NCBI RefSeq assembly: GCF_900102035.1
Contig: NZ_LT629689.1
Coordinates: 1,364,001 to 1,428,000 of the forward strand
DNA: 64,000 nucleotides
DNA from: Pseudomonas extremaustralis
GTDB taxonomy: Bacteria > Pseudomonadota > Gammaproteobacteria > Pseudomonadales > Pseudomonadaceae
Direction of reading: 5' to 3'
The position numbers were made by a program, and so were the translations under genes. The notes under the pieces were generated by a model. The model saw only the letters and a program-made list of their open reading frames with translations, ran no database searches and had not been told where the DNA came from. Positions 17,824 to 27,700 of this stretch are shown piece after piece (within the stretch, counting starts at the first letter, position 1; the number at the start of each line of letters is the position of its first letter).

Positions 17824-18085
17824 CGTGGGCTCCATGCCATGGGGGCCTGCTTCAAGGCGGGCCCACCCAGGCGTCATTTCGTCACATTCGATCGACTGCT
17901 TTTCGTAATTCTTGGTTAACTTTTAGTTACAAGTTGTGGCTAAATAACCGCCAATGGCCGATGGAGTGTTCAATCCGTCGTTCGTGCCTATTGTGTGAAT
18001 TGTGATTTCAGGTGCTGCTACCCATCCTCGGCCGTCGTGGGCGTGCAGGAGCAGTCTGTTCTCTTCTGACGTGTGACGAAATCCT

Positions 18086-18985
18086 TTGAAACTCATCATT
18101 GTTGTTCTCTACATCACCTCCATTGTGTATGTCCATCTGCGTGGTCGGGTGCGGCATAAGCTGGGTCGCCAGCTCAGTGATCACTCGACCTTCCTGGCCC
18201 CGGTCAACTGCTTCCTTTATCTGTTTTCCAAGCTGCCCAATCGACCGTTTCTGTCGACCAGCGATTTCCCCGACTTGAGCCCGCTGCAAGAGCATTGGCA
18301 AGAGATTCGCGAAGAAGCCGAGAACCTGATGCGCGCTGGCGAGATCAAGCGTTCGGACCAGTACAACGATGTGGGTTTCAACTCGTTCTTCAAATCAGGC
18401 TGGAAACGTTTCTATTTGAAGTGGTACGGCGACAGTCATCCGTCGGCGATGAAACTGTGCCCGCGCACCACCGAGCTGGTGCAGAGCATCGGCTCGATCA
18501 AGGCGGCGATGTTCGCTGAACTGCCGCCGGGTTCGAAGCTGGTGCGCCACCGAGACCCATACGCCGGGTCCTATCGCTATCACTTGGGCCTGGACACGCC
18601 GAACGATCCGGCCTGCTACATCAATGTGGATGGCGAAAACTATTACTGGCGCGACGGTGAGCCGGTGATGTTTGACGAAACCTACATTCACTATGCCGAA
18701 AACAGTACGCAGCAGAACCGCATCATCCTGTTCTGCGATATTGAGCGGCCGATGAAATACCGCTGGGCCACCGCGTTCAACCGCTGGTTCAGTCGCACGG
18801 TGTTGGCTGCCGCAGGTTCGCCCAATGATGCTGGCGACAAAACCGGTGGGCTGAACCGCGCGTTCACCCGCCTGTACAAGATCCGTTTGCGCGGCAAGGA
18901 ACTCAAAAAGCGCAATCGCACGCGTTACTACCTGGAAAAGTGGCTGATCTTTGCTGTTTTTGCCGCGATCTTTGTGCTGATCTGA
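18086..18985 (+). CDS. lpxO: Lipid A hydroxylase (aspartyl/asparaginyl beta-hydroxylase family)
   Basis: A 299-residue Fe(II)/2-oxoglutarate dioxygenase. The iron ligands appear as HRD in SKLVRHRDPYAGSYRYHLGL and the later His in ETYIHYAENS, with an Arg downstream in QQNRIILFCD for 2-oxoglutarate. Hydrophobic segments at both ends (residues ~1-18 and ~282-299) match LpxO, which 2-hydroxylates a secondary lauroyl chain of lipid A at the inner membrane. The start is TTG at 18086: MKLIIVVLYITSIVYVHLRGR is the expected family N-terminus minus one residue. The upstream 262 bp are A+T-rich and contain no gene. Confidence 0.92.
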   Translation: MKLIIVVLYITSIVYVHLRGRVRHKLGRQLSDHSTFLAPVNCFLYLFSKLPNRPFLSTSDFPDLSPLQEHWQEIREEAENLMRAGEIKRSDQYNDVGFNSFFKSGWKRFYLKWYGDSHPSAMKLCPRTTELVQSIGSIKAAMFAELPPGSKLVRHRDPYAGSYRYHLGLDTPNDPACYINVDGENYYWRDGEPVMFDETYIHYAENSTQQNRIILFCDIERPMKYRWATAFNRWFSRTVLAAAGSPNDAGDKTGGLNRAFTRLYKIRLRGKELKKRNRTRYYLEKWLIFAVFAAIFVLI

Positions 18986-19004
18986 AGCCTGGCCCGGGCG
19001 CCAC

Positions 19005-20360
19005 TCATGCCGGTGGCGTGGCGCCCAGCCTGTCCCACATGGCCTTGCTGATTTTTTGTCGATGGGCATAGCCCACCCATGGATCGGCATTCAACCCGCG
19101 CAAGCGTTCCTGCAGATTGGCAATGGTCCATTGTTGGGCGCCACGCAGCTCCTTGAGTTCTTCACGACTGACCGGTACCGACACCGGCAGCCCCGGCCTT
19201 GCCCGCACCGAATACGCCGCCACGGTGCTGGCGCCCCGCGCATTGCGCAGGTAGTCAATAAAGATCTTGCCCACGCGGTTCTTCGGGCCTGAGGTAGCGG
19301 TGAAGCGTTCGGGCGACTGCCGGGTCATGAACTGGGCGATGGCCTTGGCGAACGCTTTGACGGTGTCCCAGTCATCGCGCCGTGCCAGCGGTACGACGAG
19401 GTGCAAGCCTTTACCGCCGCTGGTCTTGACGAAAGCCTCCAGTCCCAATTCATCCAGCAACGATAACGTCCGTTGCGCCGCCTCGAGAATGGCTGTCCAC
19501 GGCAGTGCCGGGTCCGGGTCAAGGTCCAGCACAAACAGGTCCGGGGTGTCGATCTTGTCCGCGGTGGCGCCCCAGGGATGCAACTCGATAGCGCCCATTT
19601 GCACGGCACCGAGCAGGGCGCTGGTGCTGTCGATTTCCATCAGGCGCGGATGGCCGGGGTCCAGTGCCGGGTCCAGTTGCTTGATGTGGGGAATGGCCAG
19701 GCGCTCGGCGTGCTTTTGGAAGAACTGTTCGCCGTCGATGCCTTCCGGCGCGCGCAACAGCGACACCGGGCGATGGCGCAGGAAGGGCAGGATCCACTCG
19801 CTGATGCTGGCGTAGAACGCTGCCAATTGCTGCTTTTGCGTGCCGCTCTGCGGGTCGATCACCCGATCGGGGTGGGTGATGTGCACGTCGATGCCGTTGA
19901 GCACGCTGTCGGGCTCGGCCTGAACGATGTCGTAGTCGGTGGCGGGGCGCGCGTGGGCGTCTTTTTCCTTGATCAGCAGCCACTGTTCCTGAGTGCCGCT
20001 GCCCTTGAGGTGAGTGCGCACCAGCGCCCAGTCGCCCGAGAGTTTCTCGCCGACCAGGGTGAAGACGAGCTTTCCGGCGGCATAGGCTGCGTGCGGGTCG
20101 CCATGGGGCTGCCACACGCCCCGGTCCCAGACAATCACATCGCCGGCGCCATATTGGCCGGCCGGGATGCTGCCCTCGAAATGGCCATAGCTCAAGGGGT
20201 GATCTTCCACTTGGATGGCCAGGCGTTTCTGACTCGGGTCCAGGCTGGGTCCCTTGGGCACGGCCCAGCTGAGCAGCACGCCGTCGAGTTCCAGGCGAAA
20301 GTCATAATGCAGGTGGCTCGCGTTGTGTTTCTGGATCACGAAGCTCAATGGCTTTGCCAT
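19005..20360 (-). CDS. LigD-like protein with phosphoesterase and polymerase domains but no ligase domain
   Basis: A 451-residue repair protein. Residues 1-150 are the LigD 3'-phosphoesterase domain with HNASHLHYDFRLELDG and VEDHPLSYGHFEG; H12, H18, D20, R22, H54 and Y58 fit the catalytic residues of P. aeruginosa LigD at a constant offset. Residues ~160-450 are the primase-like polymerase domain starting ITHPDRVIDP, with D279/D281 in LFVLDLDPD, TSGGKGLHLVVPL and D369 in IFIDYLRN. The central ATP-dependent ligase domain, about 350 residues in full LigD, is missing and the two domains join near residues 150-160. Start 20360 has AGGAG 8 bases upstream. There is no ku gene in the window. Confidence 0.85.
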   Translation of the reverse strand: MAKPLSFVIQKHNASHLHYDFRLELDGVLLSWAVPKGPSLDPSQKRLAIQVEDHPLSYGHFEGSIPAGQYGAGDVIVWDRGVWQPHGDPHAAYAAGKLVFTLVGEKLSGDWALVRTHLKGSGTQEQWLLIKEKDAHARPATDYDIVQAEPDSVLNGIDVHITHPDRVIDPQSGTQKQQLAAFYASISEWILPFLRHRPVSLLRAPEGIDGEQFFQKHAERLAIPHIKQLDPALDPGHPRLMEIDSTSALLGAVQMGAIELHPWGATADKIDTPDLFVLDLDPDPALPWTAILEAAQRTLSLLDELGLEAFVKTSGGKGLHLVVPLARRDDWDTVKAFAKAIAQFMTRQSPERFTATSGPKNRVGKIFIDYLRNARGASTVAAYSVRARPGLPVSVPVSREELKELRGAQQWTIANLQERLRGLNADPWVGYAHRQKISKAMWDRLGATPPA

Positions 20361-20556
20361 GTCGTTCTCCTGCATGGCCCGTGGGGAGGAGGTATTCGGG
20401 TGACTCCCAGGCGGCGCGAAAAGTTTCCCCGGCCAGCGTCAGCAACGGCTGTGCGGACAGATCGTGTTACACCTGATGAGAAACTATTTAGTTACCCACG
20501 CCGAACCCTGAGCGTAGCGTGTTATCGAAAGCACGTACCCCCAGAGAGGCTTTGTC

Positions 20557-20871
20557 ATGAACAGCTGTGTACGTCACGTTGCCGCGCTGGTCTTGGGCCT
20601 GGCGCTGATCCCCTTGGCGCAAGCGCAAGACCTGCCGGGCAGTAACAGCGGCAACAACGGCCCGATTCACCGCGCCAATCCCAATAGCATGCAGGGCACC
20701 CAATCCAATGTGCCGGCGATCCACGGTATTCAGACCGGGCCGACCACGCGCCCGCCGACCCTGGAAAACGGCGGCATCGGCAATCGCTATCCTCAGCGCG
20801 ATACTGCCCCAAGCCGTCCGGCCACCGACACCAAAGCCCCCGTCTATGACGCCAACGGCAATCGCCGCTAA
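20557..20871 (+). CDS. Small secreted protein rich in Asn, Pro and Gly
   Basis: A 104-residue protein with a clear Sec signal peptide (hydrophobic core AALVLGLALIPL, cleavage after AQA near residue 24). The mature part is low-complexity and probably disordered, with NSGNNGPIHRANPNSMQG, repeated TRPPT/SRPAT-like stretches and a final VYDANGNRR. I do not recognise a family. It sits 12 bp before the sugar dehydrogenase gene on the same strand, so the two are likely co-transcribed and it may assist that periplasmic enzyme. ATG at 20557 has AGAGAGG upstream. Divergent from the LigD-like gene. Confidence 0.75.
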   Translation: MNSCVRHVAALVLGLALIPLAQAQDLPGSNSGNNGPIHRANPNSMQGTQSNVPAIHGIQTGPTTRPPTLENGGIGNRYPQRDTAPSRPATDTKAPVYDANGNRR

Positions 20872-20883
20872 GGACACTGCCTT

Positions 20884-22038
20884 ATGTTGATACGCAAAAC
20901 CCTGGCCGCCCTCTGCGTCACCGCGATGCTGCCCCTGGCCGCCGTGTACGCGGCCGATGACCAGCAGTTTCCCAGTGAACAGGGCAGCATCACCGCCACC
21001 CCGATCGCTAAAGGCCTGGACCATCCGTGGGCGGTGGCGTTTCTGCCGGACAAGCAAGGTTTTCTCGTGACCGAGCGCCCCGGCCGCCTGCGCGTCGTCA
21101 GCCCCGACGGCAAGCTTTCGGCGCCATTGACCGGCGTGCCGGAGGTATGGGCAAAGGGGCAGGGCGGTTTGCTCGATGTGCTGCTGTCGCCGGACTTCAA
21201 GCAAGACCGCATGGTCTACCTTAGCTACGCCGAAGGTGGCGGCCAGGACGGTAAAGCCGGCACCGCGGTTGGCCGCGGGCGTCTGGCGACGGACCTGAGT
21301 GGCCTGACCGATTTCAAAGTGATCCTGCGCCAGGAGCCCAAGCTCTCCACCGGCAATCACTTCGGCTCGCGCCTGGCCTTTGACCGTGATGGCTACCTCT
21401 TCGTGACCCTGGGGGAAAACAACGATCGCTCGACCGCCCAGGACCTGGACAAGTTGCAGGGCAAAGTCGTGCGGATCTACGCGGATGGCCGCGTGCCCGA
21501 CGACAATCCGTTCGTCGGCCAGCAAGGCGTGCGCCCCGAGATCTGGTCCTACGGCCAGCGCAACCCCCAGGGGCTGGCGTTGAACCCGTGGAGTGGCACG
21601 ATCTGGGAAAACGAGCACGGCCCGCGCGGCGGCGATGAAATCAACATCATCGAACGTGGCAAGAACTACGGTTGGCCGCTGGCCACCCACGGCATCAACT
21701 ATTCGCTGACGCCGATTCCGGAGGCCAAGGGCAAAACCGCGCAGGGCACGGTCGCGCCCCACCACGTATGGGAAAAATCGCCAGCCATCAGCGGTATGGC
21801 GTTCTACGACGCCGACCGTTTCAAGGCCTGGCAGCACAATCTGTTCATCGGCGCGCTGGCCAGCCAGGAACTGATTCGGTTGCAGTTCGATGGCGACACC
21901 ATCATCCACGAGGAACGTTTGCTGGGTGGCCTGAAGGCGCGGATTCGAGATGTGCGCCAGGGGCCGGATGGCTACCTGTATGTGCTGACGGATGAAGACG
22001 ATGGCGTGTTGTACCGGGTCGGCCTGAACCCGGATTGA
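20884..22038 (+). CDS. PQQ-dependent aldose sugar dehydrogenase-like protein (periplasmic)
   Basis: A 384-residue soluble beta-propeller of the glucose/sorbosone dehydrogenase family (YliI/Asd type). A Sec signal peptide ends AAVYAAD. Family motifs are HPWAVAFLPDKQGFLVTERP, GNHFGSRLAFDRDGYLFVTL with the catalytic-type His, SYGQRNPQGLALNP and ENEHGPRGGDEIN, where the acidic and Gly-rich loops bind calcium and PQQ. It should oxidise aldoses in the periplasm; the natural sugar is not known. The preceding small secreted protein gene is 12 bp away. No membrane anchor is seen. Confidence 0.9.
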   Translation: MLIRKTLAALCVTAMLPLAAVYAADDQQFPSEQGSITATPIAKGLDHPWAVAFLPDKQGFLVTERPGRLRVVSPDGKLSAPLTGVPEVWAKGQGGLLDVLLSPDFKQDRMVYLSYAEGGGQDGKAGTAVGRGRLATDLSGLTDFKVILRQEPKLSTGNHFGSRLAFDRDGYLFVTLGENNDRSTAQDLDKLQGKVVRIYADGRVPDDNPFVGQQGVRPEIWSYGQRNPQGLALNPWSGTIWENEHGPRGGDEINIIERGKNYGWPLATHGINYSLTPIPEAKGKTAQGTVAPHHVWEKSPAISGMAFYDADRFKAWQHNLFIGALASQELIRLQFDGDTIIHEERLLGGLKARIRDVRQGPDGYLYVLTDEDDGVLYRVGLNPD

Positions 22039-22063
22039 GGGGCTTCGCGAACCAGCGTCGCAG

Positions 22064-22543
22064 CTAAAGACCCAGATCGGACAGCCCTGGATGGTCATCC
22101 GGGCGCCGTCCCAGCGGCCAATGGAACTTGCGCTCTCTTTCCGTGATCGGCAGGTCGTTGACGCAGGCAAACCGATGGGCCATCAGGCCGTTCTCATCGA
22201 ACTCCCAATTCTCGTTGCCATAAGAGCGAAACCAGTTGCCGGAGTCGTCGTGCCATTCATAGGCATACCGCACGGCGATACGGTTATCGGTGAACGCCCA
22301 CAACTCCTTGATCAGCCGGTAATCCAACTCCTTGGCCCACTTACGGGTCAGGAAACCTTTGGCTTCTTCGCGGTTATGGGCGAACTCGGCGCGGTTACGC
22401 CACTGGGTGTCCAGGGTGTAGGCCAGGGACACCCGCTCAGGGTCGCGGGAGTTCCAGCCGTCTTCGGCCAGGCGCACTTTTTCAATGGCCGATTCGCGGG
22501 TGAAGGGCGGTAGCGGTGGGCGGGTTTCTACGGTAGCTGGCAT
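22064..22543 (-). CDS. DUF1348 (NTF2-like) protein
   Basis: A 159-residue NTF2-fold protein with the DUF1348 hallmarks: [51 protein letters not shown] and [13 protein letters not shown]. The conserved cavity suggests a small-molecule enzyme or binding protein, but no reaction is known. I start at [10 protein letters not shown] (22543), which has AGGAG 8 bases upstream; the longer reading runs into the TetR gene. It is 28 bp behind that TetR gene on the same strand and is probably its regulated partner, controlled through the palindrome at 23136. Confidence 0.88.
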   Translation of the reverse strand: MPATVETRPPLPPFTRESAIEKVRLAEDGWNSRDPERVSLAYTLDTQWRNRAEFAHNREEAKGFLTRKWAKELDYRLIKELWAFTDNRIAVRYAYEWHDDSGNWFRSYGNENWEFDENGLMAHRFACVNDLPITERERKFHWPLGRRPDDHPGLSDLGL

Positions 22544-22571
22544 TTTGTGACTCCTGCCATGACGGCATTGA

Positions 22572-23123
22572 TTAAAGCCCCAATAACGTCCGCGCCATGT
22601 GCTGAGCGTTATCGGCGGCAGTTGAGTCGCCCATGACCAGGGCAACGGTAATGGCGCCATCGATCAGGATCAGCAGCTGCGCGGCCTGCCGTTCGGGGTC
22701 GGGGGTGCCATGTGCTTGACACAGTTCAAGGGCGTACTCGAACAGTTTCTGTTTATGTGCCTTGGCCAGCCGGCGTACCGGGTTCTGCGGATCGCCGGTT
22801 TCGCCGCTGGTGTTGATAAACGCGCAGCCGCGAAAATCCGCGCTGTCGAACCAGGTCTTGAGGGCAGTGAACAGCGCGAGCAAGCGTTCGCCGCTGCCCT
22901 CGACACGCTCCACTTCATCACGCAACCACTGCATCCAGCGCTCGTCGCGGCGTTGCAGTGCGGCGATCACCAAGTCGTCCTTATTGGTGAAGTAACGGTA
23001 AATACTTTTGCGCGAGACACCGGCGGTTTTCACCAGCAAATCCATGCCGGTGGCGGCGATGCCGTGGCGATAGATCAACTTTTCAGTGACGTCGAGGATG
23101 ATGGAGCGGGTCATGTCGTTCAT
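22572..23123 (-). CDS. TetR-family regulator
   Basis: A 183-residue TetR repressor. The HTH lies at ~10-55 ([20 protein letters not shown], then [17 protein letters not shown]), followed by a helical ligand domain with [19 protein letters not shown], common in the AcuR/YcdC-like groups. I start at MNDM (23123) because the perfect operator palindrome at 23136-23149 lies just upstream; the first in-frame Met at 23159 would put it inside the coding region. It leads an operon with the DUF1348 gene and is divergent from pssA. The ligand is not known. Confidence 0.88.
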   Translation of the reverse strand: MNDMTRSIILDVTEKLIYRHGIAATGMDLLVKTAGVSRKSIYRYFTNKDDLVIAALQRRDERWMQWLRDEVERVEGSGERLLALFTALKTWFDSADFRGCAFINTSGETGDPQNPVRRLAKAHKQKLFEYALELCQAHGTPDPERQAAQLLILIDGAITVALVMGDSTAADNAQHMARTLLGL

Positions 23124-23135
23124 GGTTTGAACAGT

Positions 23136-23149
23136 AGAACGATCGTTCT
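23136..23149. promoter_or_regulatory. TetR operator palindrome
   Basis: AGAACGATCGTTCT is a perfect 14-bp palindrome, 13 bases upstream of the tetR start codon and about 100 upstream of pssA. The GAACG-CGTTC form is typical of TetR-family self-regulatory operators. Confidence 0.75.
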
Positions 23150-23248
23150 TCTTGGTCAATTAATTTTTTTCCATCTGTAACAGCAAGACCTGAGCACCCC
23201 CATGGTGTAAGCTCGGTGCCTCTTCGGATTCGACCCATTGCGAGCCTT

Positions 23249-24592
23249 ATGCCGTCGTTCTTCAAACGTTCTCTGCTGCCCAAACTGCGTGGTTTCCCCC
23301 TCACTCCAGATGCCATCGAGGTGCTACCCGGCGCCGACGCGTTCCGCCGTTGCCTGTTGGAGAAAATCCCCCAGGCCACACGGCGCATCTACATCGTGGC
23401 GCTGTACTTGCAGCAGGACGAAGCGGGGCAGGAGATCTACGACGCCCTGCACGCCGCCAAGGCCGCACGACCGGAGTTGGACATCGTCGTGGTGGTCGAC
23501 TGGCTGCGCGCCCAGCGCGGCTTGATCGGCGCCGGCAAGCAGCCGGGCAACAGCGCCTGGTACCAGGCCATGACCCAGAGCCACAGCAGCGAAGTGCCGG
23601 TGTACGGCGTACCGGTGCAAACCCGCGAACTGTTCGGCGTGCTGCACCTCAAGGGGTTCGTGATCGACGACAGCGTGCTGTACAGCGGCGCCAGCTTGAA
23701 CAACGTGTACCTGCACAAGTTCGACAAGTACCGTTTCGACCGTTACCACCTGATCCACAGCAAACCGCTGGCAGACTCCATGCAGCACCTGGTCGAGCAC
23801 GGCCTGGTGGCCTCCAAGGCGGTCAATCGCCTGGATTTGCCCAACCCGCCCACCACCCGCAGTCTGCGCAATGACATCGGCGATCTGCGCAGCCGACTCA
23901 AACACGCGGCCTACGACACCACGGCGGGGCTGTTGCCCAATGGCCACCTGTCGGTCAGTCCATTGCTTGGCGTCGGCAAGAACAACCCCTTGAACCGGGT
24001 GATCCTCGAACTGATCGCCAGCGCCCAGCATCAACTGACCATCTGTACGCCGTATTTCAACCTGCCACTGCCGGTGACCCGTGAGCTCAACCGCGCCCTG
24101 GCGCGCGGGGTGAAGATCGACATCGTCGTCGGCGACAAGACCGCCAATGATTTCTACATTCCCCCCAGCGAGCCGTTCAAGGTCATCGCCGCATTGCCTT
24201 ACCTGTATGAAATCAGCCTGCGCCGTTTCGCCAAACGCCATCAGCCGATGATCGACAGCGGCCAGTTGAACCTGCACCTGTGGCGCGACGGCGACAACAC
24301 CTACCACCTCAAGGGGATGTGGGTCGACCAGCGTTACACCTTGCTCACCGGCAACAACCTCAACCCCCGTGCGTTTCGTCTGGACCTGGAAAACGCCTTG
24401 CTGATCGACGACCCGCAAGGTCAGTGGCTGGCGCCGCGGCGGACCGAACTGACGCAGATTTTCCAGCACACCACCCGCATCGACGGTTATGCGCAGTTGC
24501 AGACCCTGGTGGATTACCCGCCCGCCGTCGGCAAGTTTTTGCGCCGGGTGAGTCGTGTGCGGATCGAGCGACTGCTGTACCGAATCCTGTAG
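23249..24592 (+). CDS. pssA: CDP-diacylglycerol-serine O-phosphatidyltransferase (phospholipase D superfamily)
   Basis: A 447-residue enzyme that makes phosphatidylserine, the precursor of phosphatidylethanolamine. Two HKD motifs are present: HLKGFVIDDSVLYSGASLNN and HLKGMWVDQRYTLLTGNNLN, with the active His in each. The arrangement and length match E. coli PssA, a peripheral membrane protein. I start at MPSFFKRSLLP (23249), which aligns with the family N-terminus. It is divergent from the TetR gene and within 100 bp of its operator, so some control by that regulator is possible but not implied by function. Confidence 0.93.
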   Translation: MPSFFKRSLLPKLRGFPLTPDAIEVLPGADAFRRCLLEKIPQATRRIYIVALYLQQDEAGQEIYDALHAAKAARPELDIVVVVDWLRAQRGLIGAGKQPGNSAWYQAMTQSHSSEVPVYGVPVQTRELFGVLHLKGFVIDDSVLYSGASLNNVYLHKFDKYRFDRYHLIHSKPLADSMQHLVEHGLVASKAVNRLDLPNPPTTRSLRNDIGDLRSRLKHAAYDTTAGLLPNGHLSVSPLLGVGKNNPLNRVILELIASAQHQLTICTPYFNLPLPVTRELNRALARGVKIDIVVGDKTANDFYIPPSEPFKVIAALPYLYEISLRRFAKRHQPMIDSGQLNLHLWRDGDNTYHLKGMWVDQRYTLLTGNNLNPRAFRLDLENALLIDDPQGQWLAPRRTELTQIFQHTTRIDGYAQLQTLVDYPPAVGKFLRRVSRVRIERLLYRIL

Positions 24593-24722
24593 GCCGGCGC
24601 TTGAAATCATCGGCAACGCAAGGGTAAAAGGCGTCGGAAGGGGCTTACATTCAGGCGGCATCAACTGTTCTTAGATGACCTCTCACCGTTCATGGACGGT
24701 TCTATCCGAGAGAGGAATGACT

Positions 24723-27700
24723 ATGTTGATGCTGCTGCCGAGCACGGGCTCGCCCATTTTCACCGCTGCGCTCCCGCCCACTGAAGTACCTGCTGCGTCG
24801 CAGCAGGCCCGGCCTCAAACGCCGGTTGTACGCCAACGGCGCGCCCTTGCCGATGAGCCCGTCGCCGACCATCCATGGACCCGCCTACCGACCCGGGACC
24901 CTGACCGCGCCGCTGCCGCCGACGCGCAGTTGAGCGAACGTGTGGCCGCCGCCGAAGACAGCGGCCACACGCTGATCGAGGTACCGCCCGACAGCCGCGT
25001 GGGCCCGGCGATGCGCCTGTACCAGCAGGTGTTCAACCAACCAGCGCTGCAACAGTGGATCGCCGATCAGGGCCTGGAACCCTCGACCCTTACCTTGCAT
25101 CGCCATCGTGTCGAGGGGTACGTCAACCACAACGGCGTGCGCCGCGAGGTGCGCTTTACCCTCACCGATCACTCCGGCTGGAACGAGGTGTCGCGCACCT
25201 TGCGGCCCATTCGTGACGCGCTCGACCCCATGGACCAGGGCTTGCCGGCAGTCGGGCGTGACGACGCATTGTGGTTGCCCCGCGAGCGGGTCGCCCAGGC
25301 CAACGTCGGCAACCTTGAACAAACCTGGCGCGTGATCGGCGATCTGGAAGAACGCCATGCCCTGGCGGATCACCTTGAAGCCGGGCTCGAAGACCTGCCG
25401 GACGCGGTGCGCACTGATTGGTCCGCCCACGCCAGCGCACTTTCACCGGCATCGTCGTTGCCGGCGCGCAGCGGGGCGGCGATGGAGCGCTTGCAGCGGT
25501 TTGTGTCCCGTCCCGAGATGCTCAGCCTGTTGCAGCGTGAAGGTTTCGACTGGACCGACCGGCCGTTTCGCGTATCCGAAGGCCGACTCGAACGCCTGAG
25601 TCCGGTGGGCGGTTGGGTGGACCTGAGCCACTACGTGGAAGCCGACGATGCGCTGCGCGCGGAGCTCAAGGCATTGACGACGCTCAGCGTGCCGCTGGGC
25701 AATGCGATTTACTCGACTCCGCGTTATGACATGCGCCAGCTCCTCGACTTCAAGGGCCTGGGCTCGCCGCGCACCGTGGCCGAAACCCGCAACGTGATCC
25801 AATGGCTGCGCCTCTCCCTGCCACCGGCGCCCGCGCTGGGGGACTACAGCGGATTGGCGCGGCGGCAGGGGCTCGCCGCCACGTTGACCGAGGACGACAA
25901 GAACACCCTGGACCGAATCGCTGGCATCCGCCTGGACGACATCAAGCCTGGCGAAATCGCCGGCTATTCGATCTATCAGCCGGCGAACATGGGACGCAGC
26001 TTCGCCGAGGTGCGCGGCGATATCGAGCGTCACTTGCAGGAACAGAAAGGGCTGACGCCTTCCCTGGCGGTGGTGGCCGCCGAGGTCTGCCTGGCACAAG
26101 CAGCGCCGGAAATGTGCGTGCAGGACTTGCCGGACTCGATGCGCATCGGCACCCCGGCCTGGATGGAATTGCGCCTGGGCTGTGCCATGGCCGATCATCA
26201 CGCGCCGGGCACATCGCAGATGATGAATGAACGGCAGGTCACCGCATTGGCCACTCTGGCGCCCACTAGTGAGGGGCACGCGCAATTGATGCAACTGCGC
26301 GCCCTGAAAATCATCGTTGACTGGGGGGTATTGAACGGCGTCATCAGGCTGCGCAGCGATGGCGAGTACTCCCAGCACAATATCCAGGACGCCACGCGGG
26401 CGTTTTTTCAACAGCGCGACGACGCCACCGAGGCCTTCACCCGTGCCAGCACGGAACTGCCGACGCGCAAGGCGCTGGCCATCAAGGAACTGCTGCGGGT
26501 TTTCCCCGGTACCACAGTGGACGAACTCGAGCGCATGACCCTACAACTGGCCAGCGCCGAGGATCGACGCAACTTGCCTGTCTCGGAACCGCGCAGCCGT
26601 TCGCTGGTGGAAACCTACATGACCGGCGACCTGACGCCGGGTAAGTGGGTGTTCAGCGACGACATGCCCAAATCGCCTTTGCCTGCGCCGACGCCCTACC
26701 AGGTCGGGCGCACGCCCCATGTGACGGCTGCGGCACGTGAGGAGCTGGATCGACGCATTCGCCATCTGCCCGACCTCGACGAGCGCCTGGAAACGGCCGT
26801 CGACCAGCACTACAAACAACTGCAGAGCGCCTATGCCACCAAGCTCAAGCTGATGTTTGCGCAATTGCCTCTGGCCGAGCGCCAGGCGCTCGAATTAGGC
26901 AAGGTCGAACTCTTCACCCTGCGCGCCGAGACCGGTTTCAGTCGCGCCGAGGAGACCGCTGCACGCAAAAACGCGCAGCGGGCACGACAGGGCACATTGA
27001 TGCGCGTGGAGCACGGGCAGTCGGTGGTGTATTACGAGGTGTTCGCCAATGGCAAGCTCATCAAGCGCACGGACTTGCCCGAATCGATCGAACTCAACGG
27101 CGTGATCCGTCGGCGGCGCTTTAATGCGTCCCAGGGCGCGGTTTATTTGCAGGTGGTGTGCGGCACGCAGATGCCTTTCGATTTCGAGGCCTATGCCACG
27201 GGCGCCAAACTGCGACCCGGGGTGATGTCCCCGGCGGTGATCGTCGAACCCTTGGGCGCTGCGTTCTCGGCAGGTGAACGACCCGCCGGGCAAACCCTTG
27301 AGTCCTTCGTTCCTTCTACCTACGGTTCTCCAAAAGTCGCCGGCATTGCCGACAGGATCGCCCAGGACAATTTCTACGAGCCGGCCGAATCCATGTTGCA
27401 ACGCGCGCGCCAGCCGTTGCCGCTGGAAAAGCGTCGCGAGGCCCGGGATCGCGACCATGAGTTCCTGTTGGGGTTCGTGCCGTTTGTGGGGGCGTACCAA
27501 GAGTTCAAGAAAGGCAATGTCGGCAGAGGCTTGGCCAATCTAGGGCTGGATGTGATTGGCGTGGCTATCGGTGCGGGTGGGCAGGCACGTGGGCTGATCC
27601 GCTCGGCCAAGGCCCTGTCGGCTGACCCGCTGCGGCGCCTGGTCATGCGGCTCAAGCCTTCTGCGGCAACGTTGGCGTCGGCAAAACCTGCGGCGGCTTT

